From: JANMDU01 sp043777675 | GTDB taxonomy: Bacteria; Pseudomonadota; Gammaproteobacteria; Burkholderiales; Burkholderiaceae_C | Length of the DNA stretch: 64,000 nucleotides | Assembly (NCBI GenBank): GCA_043777675.1 | Contig: JAYWHR010000061.1 | Location: 145,677-209,676, forward strand | Direction of reading: 5' to 3' | Shown here: in pieces, positions 52,366-59,832 of the stretch | Position numbering within the stretch: position 1 is the first letter of the stretch | Layout: each line of letters opens with the position of its first letter | Made by a program: the position numbers and the translations under genes | The notes under the pieces: generated by a model | Told to the model about the DNA's origin: nothing | Databases searched by the model: none | What the model saw: only the letters and a program-made list of their open reading frames with translations

Positions 52366-52775
52366 GACGCGATGATCTTAGCTTGCGGCGCTTTAGCGAT
52401 AACAGGCAGCTTCACGGCGCGCCAAGCTGCAATGTCTGCTAGCGAATCTGCGCCGTCTTCGCCACCTTGGATGCCGCCAGCTAGAGCCAGACCATCAAAG
52501 CCCAGAGCGCGCAGCTGGCTGCAAGCATCCGCGCTCACGTTGTGGCCATAGACGCAATACACAACCACTGTTTTGCCGCGTTGCGCCTCATTGGCCGCTG
52601 CCCAAGCCGCCACATCTTGCGGCGCGCAGCGCTGTGAGCCGGCGATCATTTGGGGGCTGGCTTCAAAGGCGGCATCTCGCCGCACGTCGAGCAACACGGG
52701 TGCATCTGCTGTGCCGATGCGTGGCAAAAGATCAGCAGGAGAAATTGAAAAGGGAGAAGTTATTACGGTGTCCAT
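52362..52775 (-). CDS. Rhodanese-like protein paired with chrA
   Basis: A 137-residue single-domain rhodanese. The active-site loop is CVYGHN (residues about 73-78) following VVVY, and LLDVRRDAAFEASP near 27 is the usual N-terminal motif. The CVYGH loop resembles those in chromate-resistance-associated rhodaneses. It would transfer sulfur or sense an oxidant; the exact role is unknown. It precedes chrA with a 4-bp overlap. The palindrome CCTGAAATTCAGG at 52786-52798, just upstream of the start, may be a regulator site. Confidence 0.85.
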   Translation of the reverse strand: MDTVITSPFSISPADLLPRIGTADAPVLLDVRRDAAFEASPQMIAGSQRCAPQDVAAWAAANEAQRGKTVVVYCVYGHNVSADACSQLRALGFDGLALAGGIQGGEDGADSLADIAAWRAVKLPVIAKAPQAKIIAS

Positions 52776-52886
52776 GCAAAAACGTCCTGAAATTCAGGGT
52801 GGCCAGCACTTGGACGGGACACCGTCTATCTTGTTAAAGACTCGGGAGGCTGTGAATCCCGATGCATAAAGTTTACACGCAAAAGT

Positions 52887-53468
52887 CTAGCGCTTGAAAG
52901 CAAACACCGCCATGCTCGCACGCACATTCGGCGCGAAGCGCACTTCTTTGCCGTCTTGCCAGCCGAATCCGTCTTGAATACGCAGGCCGTTTTTCTGGGC
53001 GAGTTGCTCAAAATCTTTGTAGGTGCCCACGCGGATATTGGGCGTGTCGTACCACTGGTAGGGCAAGGTTTTTGTCACGGGCATTTGGCCTTGCAGCACT
53101 TGCAGGCGATTGGGCCAATGCGCAAAATTCGGGAACGCGACGATGCCGAGTTGACCGACTCTTGCCGTCTCGCGCAGCATCGTCTCGGCATTGCGCAGAT
53201 GCTGCAGCGTGTCGATTTGCAGCACCACATCAAAGCTCTTGTCGCGGAACATGGATAAGCCCGCATCCAGGTTAGCCTGAATCACGTTCACGCCGCGCGC
53301 AATGCAAGCATGTACGCCATCGTCGCTGATCTCCACGCCATAGCCGGTGCAACCGCGCGTTTTCTTGAGATGCGCGAGCAATGCGCCATCGCCGCAGCCC
53401 AGATCGAGCACATGCGCGCCTTGGGGCACCATTTGTGCGATGCGCTGATGCAATGCGAGATCGCTCAT
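52887..53468 (-). CDS. metW: Methionine biosynthesis protein MetW
   Basis: A 193-residue SAM-methyltransferase-fold protein that forms a complex with MetX and is needed for full homoserine acyltransferase activity in proteobacteria. It has the motif HVLDLGCGDGALLAHLKKTR near 19-38, VLQIDTLQHLRNAETMLRE near 81 and PYQWYDTPNIRVGTYKDFEQ near 136. Its start overlaps the metX stop by 4 bp, the standard metXW arrangement. Confidence 0.94.
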   Translation of the reverse strand: MSDLALHQRIAQMVPQGAHVLDLGCGDGALLAHLKKTRGCTGYGVEISDDGVHACIARGVNVIQANLDAGLSMFRDKSFDVVLQIDTLQHLRNAETMLRETARVGQLGIVAFPNFAHWPNRLQVLQGQMPVTKTLPYQWYDTPNIRVGTYKDFEQLAQKNGLRIQDGFGWQDGKEVRFAPNVRASMAVFAFKR

Positions 53469-54604
53469 GCTTTTGCTCCTTCTAAGGAGGCAAAAATGCT
53501 CTCAAAATAAGAGCGTACTGCGCGCAAATAGCGGGCATCTTCCAGTAAGAAAGCATCATGACCATGTGGTGCATCAATCTCCGCGTAGCTCACATCGCGG
53601 TCATTGTCTAACAAGGCGCGCACAATTTCTCGAGAGCGAGCCGGCGAGAAGCGCCAATCCGTGGTGAAGCTTACGAGCAAGAACTTGGCCGTCGCCTCCG
53701 CCAGCGCGGCACTCAAGTTGCCGCCGAATTTTTTGGCAGGGTCAAAATAATCTAAAGCGCGCGTGATGAGCAAATAGGTGTTCGCATCAAAGTATTCGGC
53801 AAACTTGTCGCCTTGGTAGCGCAGATAACTCTCAATCTGGAATTCCACGTCTTGTGTGGAGTATTTGAGGTCTACACCATCGCGCAACAGTCTTCCGAAC
53901 TTTTCATTCATCACGTCATCACTCAGATACGTGATGTGCCCAATCATCCGCGCAATACGCAGGCCGCGCTTGGGCAGCACGCCATGCTTGTAAAAATGCC
54001 CGCCATGAAAATCGGGGTCGGTCGCAATCGCTCTGCGAGCTACTTCGTTGAAGGCAATATTCTCTGCATTGAGATTAGGCGCACTGGCCACAACGACTGC
54101 ATGCTTCACGCGCTCAGGGTATTGCAGCGTCCAGCTCAGCGCCTGCATGCCGCCGAGGCTGCCGCCCATCACAGCGGCGAGCTTTTCAATGCCCAGCGCA
54201 TCGAGCAACCGCGCTTGTGCATTCACCCAATCTTCCACCGTCACCACCGGAAAATCTGCGCCATACACTTCGCCGCTATCGGGGTTCTTGTGCATCGGGC
54301 CCGTGGAGCCGAAGCACGAGCCCAGATTGTTCACGCCGATCACGAAGAAGCGATTCGTGTCCACTGGTTTGCCGGGGCCAATCATGGTGTCCCACCAGCC
54401 TTCGGATTTGTCTTGCCCGGCGTACACGCCTGCCACATGGTGCGATGCATTGAGCGCATGGCAAATGAGCACGGCATTGCTTTTATCGGCATTGAGCGTG
54501 CCATATGTCTCATAAGCCACGTCATACCCGCGAATGCTTGCGCTGCTTTGCAAAGGCAAGGCGGCTGCAAAGTGCATCGAAAGTGGCGTAGCGATCAAAC
54601 TCAT
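53465..54604 (-). CDS. metX: Homoserine O-acyltransferase MetX
   Basis: Alpha/beta hydrolase-fold enzyme of 379 residues that acylates homoserine (acetyl- or succinyl-CoA; beta-proteobacterial MetX can use succinyl-CoA) in methionine synthesis. Catalytic residues are visible: Ser in GGSLGGMQAL near 138, Asp in VSFTTDWRFS near 304 and His in APHGHDAFLLED near 339. ATG 54604 matches the usual N-terminus MSLIATPLSMHF and is preferred over 54694, which would run through a terminator. Only 7 bp separate the ATG from the T-tract of that terminator, and no Shine-Dalgarno sequence is visible. Confidence 0.95.
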   Translation of the reverse strand: MSLIATPLSMHFAAALPLQSSASIRGYDVAYETYGTLNADKSNAVLICHALNASHHVAGVYAGQDKSEGWWDTMIGPGKPVDTNRFFVIGVNNLGSCFGSTGPMHKNPDSGEVYGADFPVVTVEDWVNAQARLLDALGIEKLAAVMGGSLGGMQALSWTLQYPERVKHAVVVASAPNLNAENIAFNEVARRAIATDPDFHGGHFYKHGVLPKRGLRIARMIGHITYLSDDVMNEKFGRLLRDGVDLKYSTQDVEFQIESYLRYQGDKFAEYFDANTYLLITRALDYFDPAKKFGGNLSAALAEATAKFLLVSFTTDWRFSPARSREIVRALLDNDRDVSYAEIDAPHGHDAFLLEDARYLRAVRSYFESIFASLEGAKA

Positions 54605-54611
54605 AAGCAAT

Positions 54612-54645
54612 AAAAAACCCGGTTTTGCTAAATGCGAAACCGGGT
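54612..54645 (-). terminator. Rho-independent terminator immediately upstream of metX
   Basis: On the minus strand ACCCGGTTT and AAACCGGGT form a perfect 9-bp stem followed by TTTTTT. It ends the upstream ligase operon or attenuates metX; it lies 7 bp before the metX ATG. Confidence 0.85.
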
Positions 54646-54719
54646 GATCTTGGCTCGTATTTACCAGTATTTTTAAAGCGCCCGCAAGCTTCAAACAAAT
54701 CGGCGCTGACGGAAGTATA

Positions 54720-56213
54720 TCAAGACCGGGGCTGCGCGACTAGCTGCACCAGCAGCTGCGATTTTTGTACTTTACCCAGCGCCGTTTTGGGAAGCGCAGG
54801 CAAAAAATACCATTGGCGCGGGAGCTTGTAGCGAGCGAGTTGGCTACTCAGCGCTTCGCTCAATTGCTCTTGCATCTGCGCTTGATTCGCCTCTGGCGCG
54901 AGCACGATGCAAGCGGCCACCACCTCGCCCCATTTCGCATCAGGCATGCCAACGACGGCGCATTCGATCACGCCCGGTTGCGCGGCCAGTAAATTCTCAA
55001 TCTCAAAGGGATAAATGTTTTCACCGCCAGAGATCAGCATGTCTTTCGCGCGGCCGACCACCCAGTAGCTGCCATCTGCATCCTGCCTTGCCAGATCGCC
55101 AGTGTGAAACCAGCCTTGCTCATCTTTGAGCGGCAAGTCTGGCCAATAGCTCATCGCCACGTTTGGAGCACGAATACAAATTTCGCCTACGCCTTGTTGT
55201 GCATCAACGAGCTTCACCTGCACATCATCTCTCGCCGGCCAGCCACAGCTTCCCACATGCGAGCGAGCATGCTCGGGCGGCAAGCTGATCGAGAACGGCC
55301 CTGTCTCCGTGCTGCCATACACATTGCACACGGGAATGCCGCGTGCATGAAAAGCCTCGATCAAATTGGCCGGCAGCACAGATGAGCCTGCCCACACGGC
55401 GCGCAGGCTGCTCAAATCTGTGCTCGCCCAATCGGGATGATCGATCAGCGCTCGCATCGTGGCTGGTACTTGCAGCGTGAGCGTGGGGCGCTCCTCAGCA
55501 AAGCAGCGCAACGCAGCGCTTGCGTCAAAGCGGGCATGCAAACTCACGCATGCGCCTGCCATGAGCGCAGGCAGCGTTTGAATGCACAGGCCGCCCACAT
55601 GAAAAAGCGGCAGCATACTTGCTACTAAATCAGTAGCGCTTAGCGCAGTATTTATGCCGACTATCAGCATATTTTGATATAAATTGTGCTGTGTATGTAC
55701 GGCACCGCGTGGCAGTCCCGTCGTGCCCGAGGTGTAAACGAGCAGGGCAGCATCGTCAGCTTGGCCTTGCTGCATATTGGCGGCTGGTAGGTTCAAGCCA
55801 TCACCCAGCAAGCTTTGAAAGCTGTGCAGTGGCAAAGTGCAGTTTGCGCTCAAGCCTTTCGCCATTTCTGCGCATGCTGCGTCATGCACCAACAGGCTGG
55901 GTTTGCCATCGCGCAAGATGCGCTCCAGCTCTGGTGCTGCGAGGCGATAGTTCAGCGGCATCGCTATCGCGCCGATGCCAGCGCAAGCAAAGAGCAGCGC
56001 GATCTGCAAAGGATGGTTCAAGCCCAGCCAAGGGATGCGGTCGCCGCGCTGGATGCCTTGAGAAAGCAATGAGGCCGCAATCGCGCGAGATTGCTCAGTC
56101 AATTGCGCATAGGTCGTCTCCCGCCCCTCGAAGCGCAAAGCAGGCGCGTTGCCGCGCTGCTGGCTCTGAGCGAGCAAGACATGCCAAAGCGTGGAGGGGA
56201 GAGCGGTTTGCAT
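54720..56213 (-). CDS. AMP-dependent acyl-CoA synthetase/ligase family protein
   Basis: A 497-residue member of the ANL superfamily that adenylates a carboxylic acid and joins it to CoA. Motifs are LVYTSGTTGLPRGAVHTQHN near 153, YGSTETGPFSI near 300, WFHTGDLARQDADGSYWVVG near 366 and the C-terminal catalytic lysine in PRQWYFLPALPKTALGKVQK. It resembles MenE/long-chain-type ligases, but the acid is unknown. An R1 repeat is translated in frame at about residues 180-198, just before LPLFHVGGL, where relatives have a variable loop. The terminator before metX follows it. Confidence 0.9.
   Translation of the reverse strand: MQTALPSTLWHVLLAQSQQRGNAPALRFEGRETTYAQLTEQSRAIAASLLSQGIQRGDRIPWLGLNHPLQIALLFACAGIGAIAMPLNYRLAAPELERILRDGKPSLLVHDAACAEMAKGLSANCTLPLHSFQSLLGDGLNLPAANMQQGQADDAALLVYTSGTTGLPRGAVHTQHNLYQNMLIVGINTALSATDLVASMLPLFHVGGLCIQTLPALMAGACVSLHARFDASAALRCFAEERPTLTLQVPATMRALIDHPDWASTDLSSLRAVWAGSSVLPANLIEAFHARGIPVCNVYGSTETGPFSISLPPEHARSHVGSCGWPARDDVQVKLVDAQQGVGEICIRAPNVAMSYWPDLPLKDEQGWFHTGDLARQDADGSYWVVGRAKDMLISGGENIYPFEIENLLAAQPGVIECAVVGMPDAKWGEVVAACIVLAPEANQAQMQEQLSEALSSQLARYKLPRQWYFLPALPKTALGKVQKSQLLVQLVAQPRS
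55622..55676 (+). repeat. R1 dispersed repeat, copy 13, in frame inside the ligase gene
   Basis: Core TAGCGCAGTATTTATGCCGA. Antisense to the gene and read in its frame as NMLIVGINTALSATDLV, without a stop codon. Confidence 0.75.
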
Positions 56214-56294
56214 TTACCTAACTTTACCGCGCATCTGCTGTAGCTTTGCATTGGCGGCGCAAAGTAGCCTGTATCCCACTTCAAAGGAGTTCTC

Positions 56295-56819
56295 ATGTCG
56301 GATACAACACCCACCAACGGCAAACGCCGCGCTTTCCAAGCCATCGCCGCAGTGGCCACGCTTGGCTTCTTAGGCAAAGCAGCCGCGCAAATGACGCAAG
56401 GCATGCCAGGCCGTGGCGATCATGGCAACCCGCAGGCCATGGCCGAGCGCCGCGTCGATCATTTGATCAAACTCGTGAACGGCACACCCGAGCAAAAAAC
56501 CAAGCTGCTCGCCTTAGCGCAAGCCGCCATGGCAGACATGAAGCCCCTGCGCGAGCAGCTCATGGCCGCCCGCAAACGCGGCATGGAATTGCTCGCCGCA
56601 GCCAGCATTGACCGAGGCGCGATTGAAAAACTGCGCGGTGAATCAATCCAACTCATGGATGGCATCAGCCGCCGCATGAGCGCACACATGATGGACGCCG
56701 CTGAAGTGCTCACACCTGCGCAGCGCACGATTGCGGCTGACAAGATGAAGCAACGTGGTGAAGGCCGCGGAGGCTCTGGCGGTCATCATGGTGGCCACGG
56801 CGGCGGTTGGTTTCGCTAA
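56295..56819 (+). CDS. Spy/CpxP-like periplasmic protein
   Basis: A 174-residue exported protein. The N-terminus has KRRAFQ and a hydrophobic stretch ending in KAAAQ, which could be a Tat or Sec signal. The mature part is helical and rich in Met, Arg and Gln, with LTPAQRTIAADKM near 140 as the LTxxQ motif of Spy/CpxP proteins, and ends in a His/Gly-rich tail (HHGGHGGG) likely to bind metal. Spy-like proteins act as ATP-independent chaperones or metal-responsive sensors; the exact role is unknown. AAAGGAG precedes the ATG. It is divergent from the ligase gene. Confidence 0.8.
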   Translation: MSDTTPTNGKRRAFQAIAAVATLGFLGKAAAQMTQGMPGRGDHGNPQAMAERRVDHLIKLVNGTPEQKTKLLALAQAAMADMKPLREQLMAARKRGMELLAAASIDRGAIEKLRGESIQLMDGISRRMSAHMMDAAEVLTPAQRTIAADKMKQRGEGRGGSGGHHGGHGGGWFR

Positions 56820-56841
56820 ACAAAAGTGATAAGGTGGCGGC

Positions 56842-57336
56842 ATGACAGCCGCCACAACCACATCACCCACTGTCCCTCGCTTCTGGCTCATGAAAGGTGA
56901 GCCAGAAGAATGCTCCATCGACGATCTCGCTAGCCTGCCGAATCAGACCGTGCCATGGACAGGCGTGCGCAATTACCAAGCCCGCAACTTCATGCGCGAG
57001 ATGCGCCTAGGCGACCTCGCGTTTTTCTATCACTCCTCCTGCCCGCAGCCCGGCATTGCAGGCATCGTGCGAGTCGAACGCATGGCCTATCCCGATGCCA
57101 CGCAGTTTGATGCTCAGAACAAATATTTCGATGCGAAATCCAAGCTTGATGCCCCGCGCTGGGAGCATGTCGATGTGCAGCTCGTGCGCAAGCTTCCCTT
57201 GATTTCATTGGCCAAGTTGCGCGAAACGCCCAGCTTGGCCGATCTTACGATCCTACAACGCGGCAACCGCCTGTCCATCACGCCCGTTGATCCCGTGCAT
57301 TGGGATCGGGTGCTACAACTCGACACTATGAAATAG
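56842..57336 (+). CDS. EVE domain-containing protein
   Basis: A 164-residue single EVE/PUA-like domain. Hallmarks are FWLMKGEPEECSIDDL near 14, WTGVRNYQARNFMREM near 38, GDLAFFYHSS near 56, and the ending PVDPVHWDRVLQL. EVE proteins bind modified nucleic-acid bases; the housekeeping proteobacterial members are near-universal but their ligand is unclear. It follows the Spy-like gene by 22 bp. Its last codon and stop (AAA TAG) are the first bases of R1 copy 14. Confidence 0.93.
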   Translation: MTAATTTSPTVPRFWLMKGEPEECSIDDLASLPNQTVPWTGVRNYQARNFMREMRLGDLAFFYHSSCPQPGIAGIVRVERMAYPDATQFDAQNKYFDAKSKLDAPRWEHVDVQLVRKLPLISLAKLRETPSLADLTILQRGNRLSITPVDPVHWDRVLQLDTMK

Positions 57337-57380
57337 ATAGCGTGTTGCGCAGTATCTATGCCGGCCAGCGGCCGTTTTTG
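57331..57380 (+). repeat. R1 dispersed repeat, copy 14, at the EVE gene stop
   Basis: Core TTGCGCAGTATCTATGCCGG. It begins at the penultimate codon of the EVE gene and supplies its TAG. Confidence 0.75.
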
Positions 57381-57413
57381 CATGAAATTCAAGAAGAATC
57401 GGATGGACGCAGA

Positions 57414-57992
57414 TCAATCGCGCCGATGCTTCGCCATCTTCCCCCGAATCGCATCCGCAATCGATAGACGCCGCGCACCCGCCGCTAACTTGAAGCTCTC
57501 TCCCGCCTGCAAGCTGCCCGCTTCCACCACCGAGAGATAAAACCCACAGCGCGCCTCTTGCACCATCTGCTTGCCACTCTGCGCAAAGCCCATCACCGCC
57601 GCAAACTTAAAACAAGGCTCACGTGGTGCTTCTACGCGCAGCCGGCAGTGCGCAAACACCAACTCATCGCCCACATACACATCGGCCTCCAGCAGTCCGG
57701 AAATCGTTAGGTTTTCCCCCATATAACCATACGGCAAATCCTCGTCAAACATCGAAACCCCAAACTCCCGCCGCGCATCGCGCCAAAACCCATAGTGCTC
57801 CACCGGATAGGCATACACCGCCTTATCTAGCCCCCCATGCACAGACAAATCCGCCTGCTCATCACCCACCAACCCCATGCGCTCCACCGCAACCGCGCCA
57901 GAGACAGCACGCTTGCCAATCGCAGAAAGCACTTTGCGGCCTGATGCGAGGAGGGGCTTCGCCGAGGCGATATTGATCGAAAGTAACTGCAT
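57414..57992 (-). CDS. MOSC domain-containing protein (YiiM-like)
   Basis: A 192-residue single MOSC domain, related to YiiM. It starts MQLLSINIA, then shows VERMGLVGDEQADLSVHGGL near 39, AVYAYPVEHYGFW near 60, GENLTISGLLEADVYVGD near 92 and APREPCFKFAAVMG near 121, with the conserved cysteine thought to hold the molybdenum cofactor. YiiM reduces 6-N-hydroxylaminopurine. ATG 57992 is preferred over a longer frame that would overlap the toxin gene. Confidence 0.9.
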   Translation of the reverse strand: MQLLSINIASAKPLLASGRKVLSAIGKRAVSGAVAVERMGLVGDEQADLSVHGGLDKAVYAYPVEHYGFWRDARREFGVSMFDEDLPYGYMGENLTISGLLEADVYVGDELVFAHCRLRVEAPREPCFKFAAVMGFAQSGKQMVQEARCGFYLSVVEAGSLQAGESFKLAAGARRLSIADAIRGKMAKHRRD

Positions 57993-57996
57993 CAAA

Positions 57997-58293
57997 TCAA
58001 TGCGCAACAGATGGCTTCCAGCTGCCTGGGCGGCGGCTATGGTGAAAGCATGAGATAACGACCATCTCCTCGCCTTCAACGGCATAGATCAGTGAGTAGG
58101 GAAATTTGCGCGTCATCACATGGCGAAATTCGTCTTCGATGCGTGAATAAGCCAGTGGCATGCGCAGCGCTTGAGTGAGCGCAGCTTCCACCGCCTGCGC
58201 AAATTCCAAGCCCAAACCGGGCGCGCATTCTTCATACCAAAGCTGCGCTTCCAGCAGCTCCAGCTCAGCTTGCCGCCTAAAAACCAGTTGCAT
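57997..58293 (-). CDS. RelE/ParE family toxin
   Basis: A 98-residue toxin of the RelE/ParE superfamily, recognised from RRQAELELLEAQLWYEE near 6, GLEFAQAVEAALTQA near 27 and FPYSLIYAVEGEEMVVISCF near 64. The C-terminal HHSRRPGSW is typical. Members either cleave mRNA on the ribosome or poison gyrase. The start overlaps the antitoxin stop by 1 bp (TGATG). Confidence 0.9.
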   Translation of the reverse strand: MQLVFRRQAELELLEAQLWYEECAPGLGLEFAQAVEAALTQALRMPLAYSRIEDEFRHVMTRKFPYSLIYAVEGEEMVVISCFHHSRRPGSWKPSVAH

Positions 58294-58520
58294 CAGCTAT
58301 GCAGTTTAAACAGCTTCGCCCGCACCTCTTCCCAAGGCACAGCGCTAGCCGGATCAGCCCGATGCTCAGCCAAGCGACGACGCAACTCAGCACGATGCTC
58401 AACGGAGAGACTCACGCCCGGCTCAGACGCATCCTGCGCAATGCTGTCCCAAATATCTTCAACGAGCTGAATGCGCTCGGAGACGGGAAGCTGCTTGAAA
58501 TCGAGTGTTGCAGGAGTCAT
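58293..58520 (-). CDS. Addiction-module antitoxin (TIGR02574-like)
   Basis: A 75-residue antitoxin of the RelB-like addiction-module component family: DFKQLPVSERIQLVEDIWDS near 7, LRRRLAEHRADPASAVPWEE near 46. It pairs with the RelE/ParE toxin that follows. ATG 58520 is chosen because CAGGAG-like sequence and conserved residues begin there. Confidence 0.88.
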   Translation of the reverse strand: MTPATLDFKQLPVSERIQLVEDIWDSIAQDASEPGVSLSVEHRAELRRRLAEHRADPASAVPWEEVRAKLFKLHS

Positions 58521-58577
58521 AGGATAAGGATACAACAAAGCACGCAAACACGGCCGCCCGCATGATTAAGCCTTGAT

Positions 58578-58611
58578 TTGACACATTGCTTCTGTGCGCA
58601 CATAATATGTG
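58578..58611 (+). promoter_or_regulatory. Sigma-70 promoter and operator of the RHH-PIN module
   Basis: TTGACA (58578-58583), 17 bp, CATAAT (58601-58606). The -10 box lies inside the palindrome CACATAATATGTG (58599-58611), so antitoxin binding there would block the promoter. Both elements are seen; function is inferred. Confidence 0.65.
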
Positions 58612-58640
58612 TTAAATCTAAGTATTGAGAGGTCAAAACC

Positions 58641-58868
58641 ATGAACATTACTCTTTCCGTCGATGAGCGCGTTGCCGAAAACGCCCGCGAGGCCGCCCGC
58701 AAAATGGGCAAAAGCCTCAATCAAGCTGTGCGCGATTATTTGGAGCAGCTCGGTGGCGGCGGTCGCACGGCTCAAGAATGGGATGAGTTTGAGCGCAGTT
58801 GCTTGGCAAGCCCTGGGCGATTGAATGGCTGGAAATTCAACAGAGAAGAAGCCAATGCCAGACGTTAA
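58641..58868 (+). CDS. Ribbon-helix-helix antitoxin
   Basis: A 75-residue antitoxin with an N-terminal ribbon-helix-helix (MNITLSVDERVAENAREAAR, then KMGKSLNQAVRDYLEQL) and a C-terminal tail GWKFNREEANARR that would wrap the PIN toxin. The same tail is present in the AbrB-type antitoxin at 31.9 kb, pointing to exchange of DNA-binding heads between toxin partners. It overlaps the toxin gene by 14 bp. Confidence 0.88.
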   Translation: MNITLSVDERVAENAREAARKMGKSLNQAVRDYLEQLGGGGRTAQEWDEFERSCLASPGRLNGWKFNREEANARR

Positions 58869-59319
58869 GTCGCCAAACATTTCGGCGAACGCACGCTGCT
58901 TCATCGACACTAATATCTTGGTATACGCCGACAGCCCAGATTCGCCAGACAAGCAAAGGTTGGCGCTCACTCTTCTTAGGCGGCTTGGCGATGCGCGAGC
59001 TGGCGTCATATCAACGCAAGTACTCAATGAGTATTGCAACGTAGCCCTGAACAAACTTAAGCTGCCGCATGCCACCTTGCGAGCAAGGTTGGCTTTTTGG
59101 CAAAAGCAATTCCAAGTTTGTCTCGTCACGCCTGAGGTCGTGACACAAGCTGTGGACTTACATCAAACCCGATCCATTTCGTTCTATGACGCTTTGATCG
59201 TGGCGAATGCGCAAACAGCCAACTGCGAGGTGCTGTATTCGGAGGATATGAATGAGGGGGAAGTAATGGGCGGGGTGAAGTTGGTGAATCCGTTTTATGA
59301 ACCTAAGAAACATACCTGA
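58855..59319 (+). CDS. vapC: PIN-domain toxin (VapC-like)
   Basis: A 154-residue PIN-domain protein. Active-site acidic residues are Asp in CFIDTNILVYA near 16, Glu in LNEYCNVALN near 61 and Asp in SFYDALIVANA near 113. YSEDMNEGE near the C-terminus parallels the PIN toxin at 31.5 kb. ATG 58855 inside the antitoxin gene is the likely start; the frame is open to 58825 but without conserved residues. A terminator follows at 59363. Confidence 0.9.
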   Translation: MPDVKSPNISANARCFIDTNILVYADSPDSPDKQRLALTLLRRLGDARAGVISTQVLNEYCNVALNKLKLPHATLRARLAFWQKQFQVCLVTPEVVTQAVDLHQTRSISFYDALIVANAQTANCEVLYSEDMNEGEVMGGVKLVNPFYEPKKHT

Positions 59320-59362
59320 TGCTCAAAGCGGTAAAACTGTTATGTGGTCGAACTAGTAAAGA

Positions 59363-59383
59363 GGGCTCCCGAGGGAGCCCTTT
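59363..59383. terminator. Terminator hairpin after the PIN toxin gene
   Basis: GGGCTCC (59363-59369) and GGAGCCC (59374-59380) form a GC-rich stem with a 4-nt loop, with TTT after it on the plus strand and a T-containing run on the minus strand. It may serve both the toxin gene and the minus-strand mini-ORF. Confidence 0.75.
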
Positions 59384-59391
59384 AACTTGGA

Positions 59392-59511
59392 TTACTGCTT
59401 GCGATTTGCACGCAAAACAATTTTCCAAGGCTTACCATCAGGACGGCGAATTTTTTTCCCGTTCCGAGTGATCGTCATCCGAAAGATGACATCTTGGTCG
59501 TCGTGATCCAT
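59392..59511 (-). CDS. Candidate 39-residue basic protein
   Basis: A short ORF MDHDDQDVIFRMTITRNGKK, continuing with IRRPDGKPWKIV and a basic C-terminus. An AAAGG lies 6 bp before the ATG and a terminator lies just after the stop, which argues for expression. The acidic start, a central strand-like VIFRMTI and a basic tail do not identify a function. It resembles unnamed very short proteins with a xVIFRxxIT core that I recall from other bacteria, but I cannot confirm this. Confidence 0.5.
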   Translation of the reverse strand: MDHDDQDVIFRMTITRNGKKIRRPDGKPWKIVLRANRKQ

Positions 59512-59577
59512 TGCTGGCCTTTCGAAACCGTTAGTTTCCCTTTGCCCATCTCACGTACACAATGGTAGGATTGTGCT

Positions 59578-59664
59578 GTCCGCCGTAAGACTCCAATCTC
59601 GGGAAACCAAAGATTGGATCTGTCGGATACAAAACCAGCGCTGAACCCGCTGGTTTTGTTTTTT
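59578..59664 (+). ncRNA. Candidate small RNA with strong terminator
   Basis: A perfect 10-bp stem AAAACCAGCG / CGCTGGTTTT (59631-59657) followed by GTTTTTT ends a stretch with no ORF on the plus strand. Upstream is a second hairpin CCAATCT / AGATTGG (59593-59617). TTGCCC (59542) and TAGGAT (59566), 18 bp apart, could form its promoter. An outer pair TCTGTCGG / CCGACAGA (59619-59674) also flanks the terminator hairpin. Confidence 0.4.
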
Positions 59665-59832
59665 GACCGACAGAGCGCTATTAAAAGCGCGTCCTAATTA
59701 TGCAGTCACTAGATTGAGTGATTTAGTGTGGCCTGTGGATAACTCTGTGCAAAATCAGTGGAATTTATGTGTAGCACCTAGAGTTCAAAGCTCTAGGCCA
59801 TCCTAGAATGCTTTGTACGCTTGGTTTGGTTG
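59665..59832. other. Gap before pepP: hairpin and a single DnaA-box-like 9-mer
   Basis: CCTAGAG-N7-CTCTAGG lies near 59777-59797, downstream of the pepP stop but without a T-tract. TGTGGATAA occurs once near 59734. No coding ORF is evident. Confidence 0.4.

Noticed and set aside
53813..54613. 266-residue plus-strand frame
   Set aside because: Lies opposite metX and ends in its leader; no motif or signal.
54612..54720. SAM-type riboswitch upstream of metX
   Set aside because: The hairpin is a plain terminator and I could not match the pseudoknot or conserved loops of SAM-II; kept only as an attenuation question.
59734..59742. DnaA-box-like TGTGGATAA
   Set aside because: Single occurrence, with no cluster, AT-rich unwinding region or dnaA/dnaN/gyrB genes nearby; not an origin.
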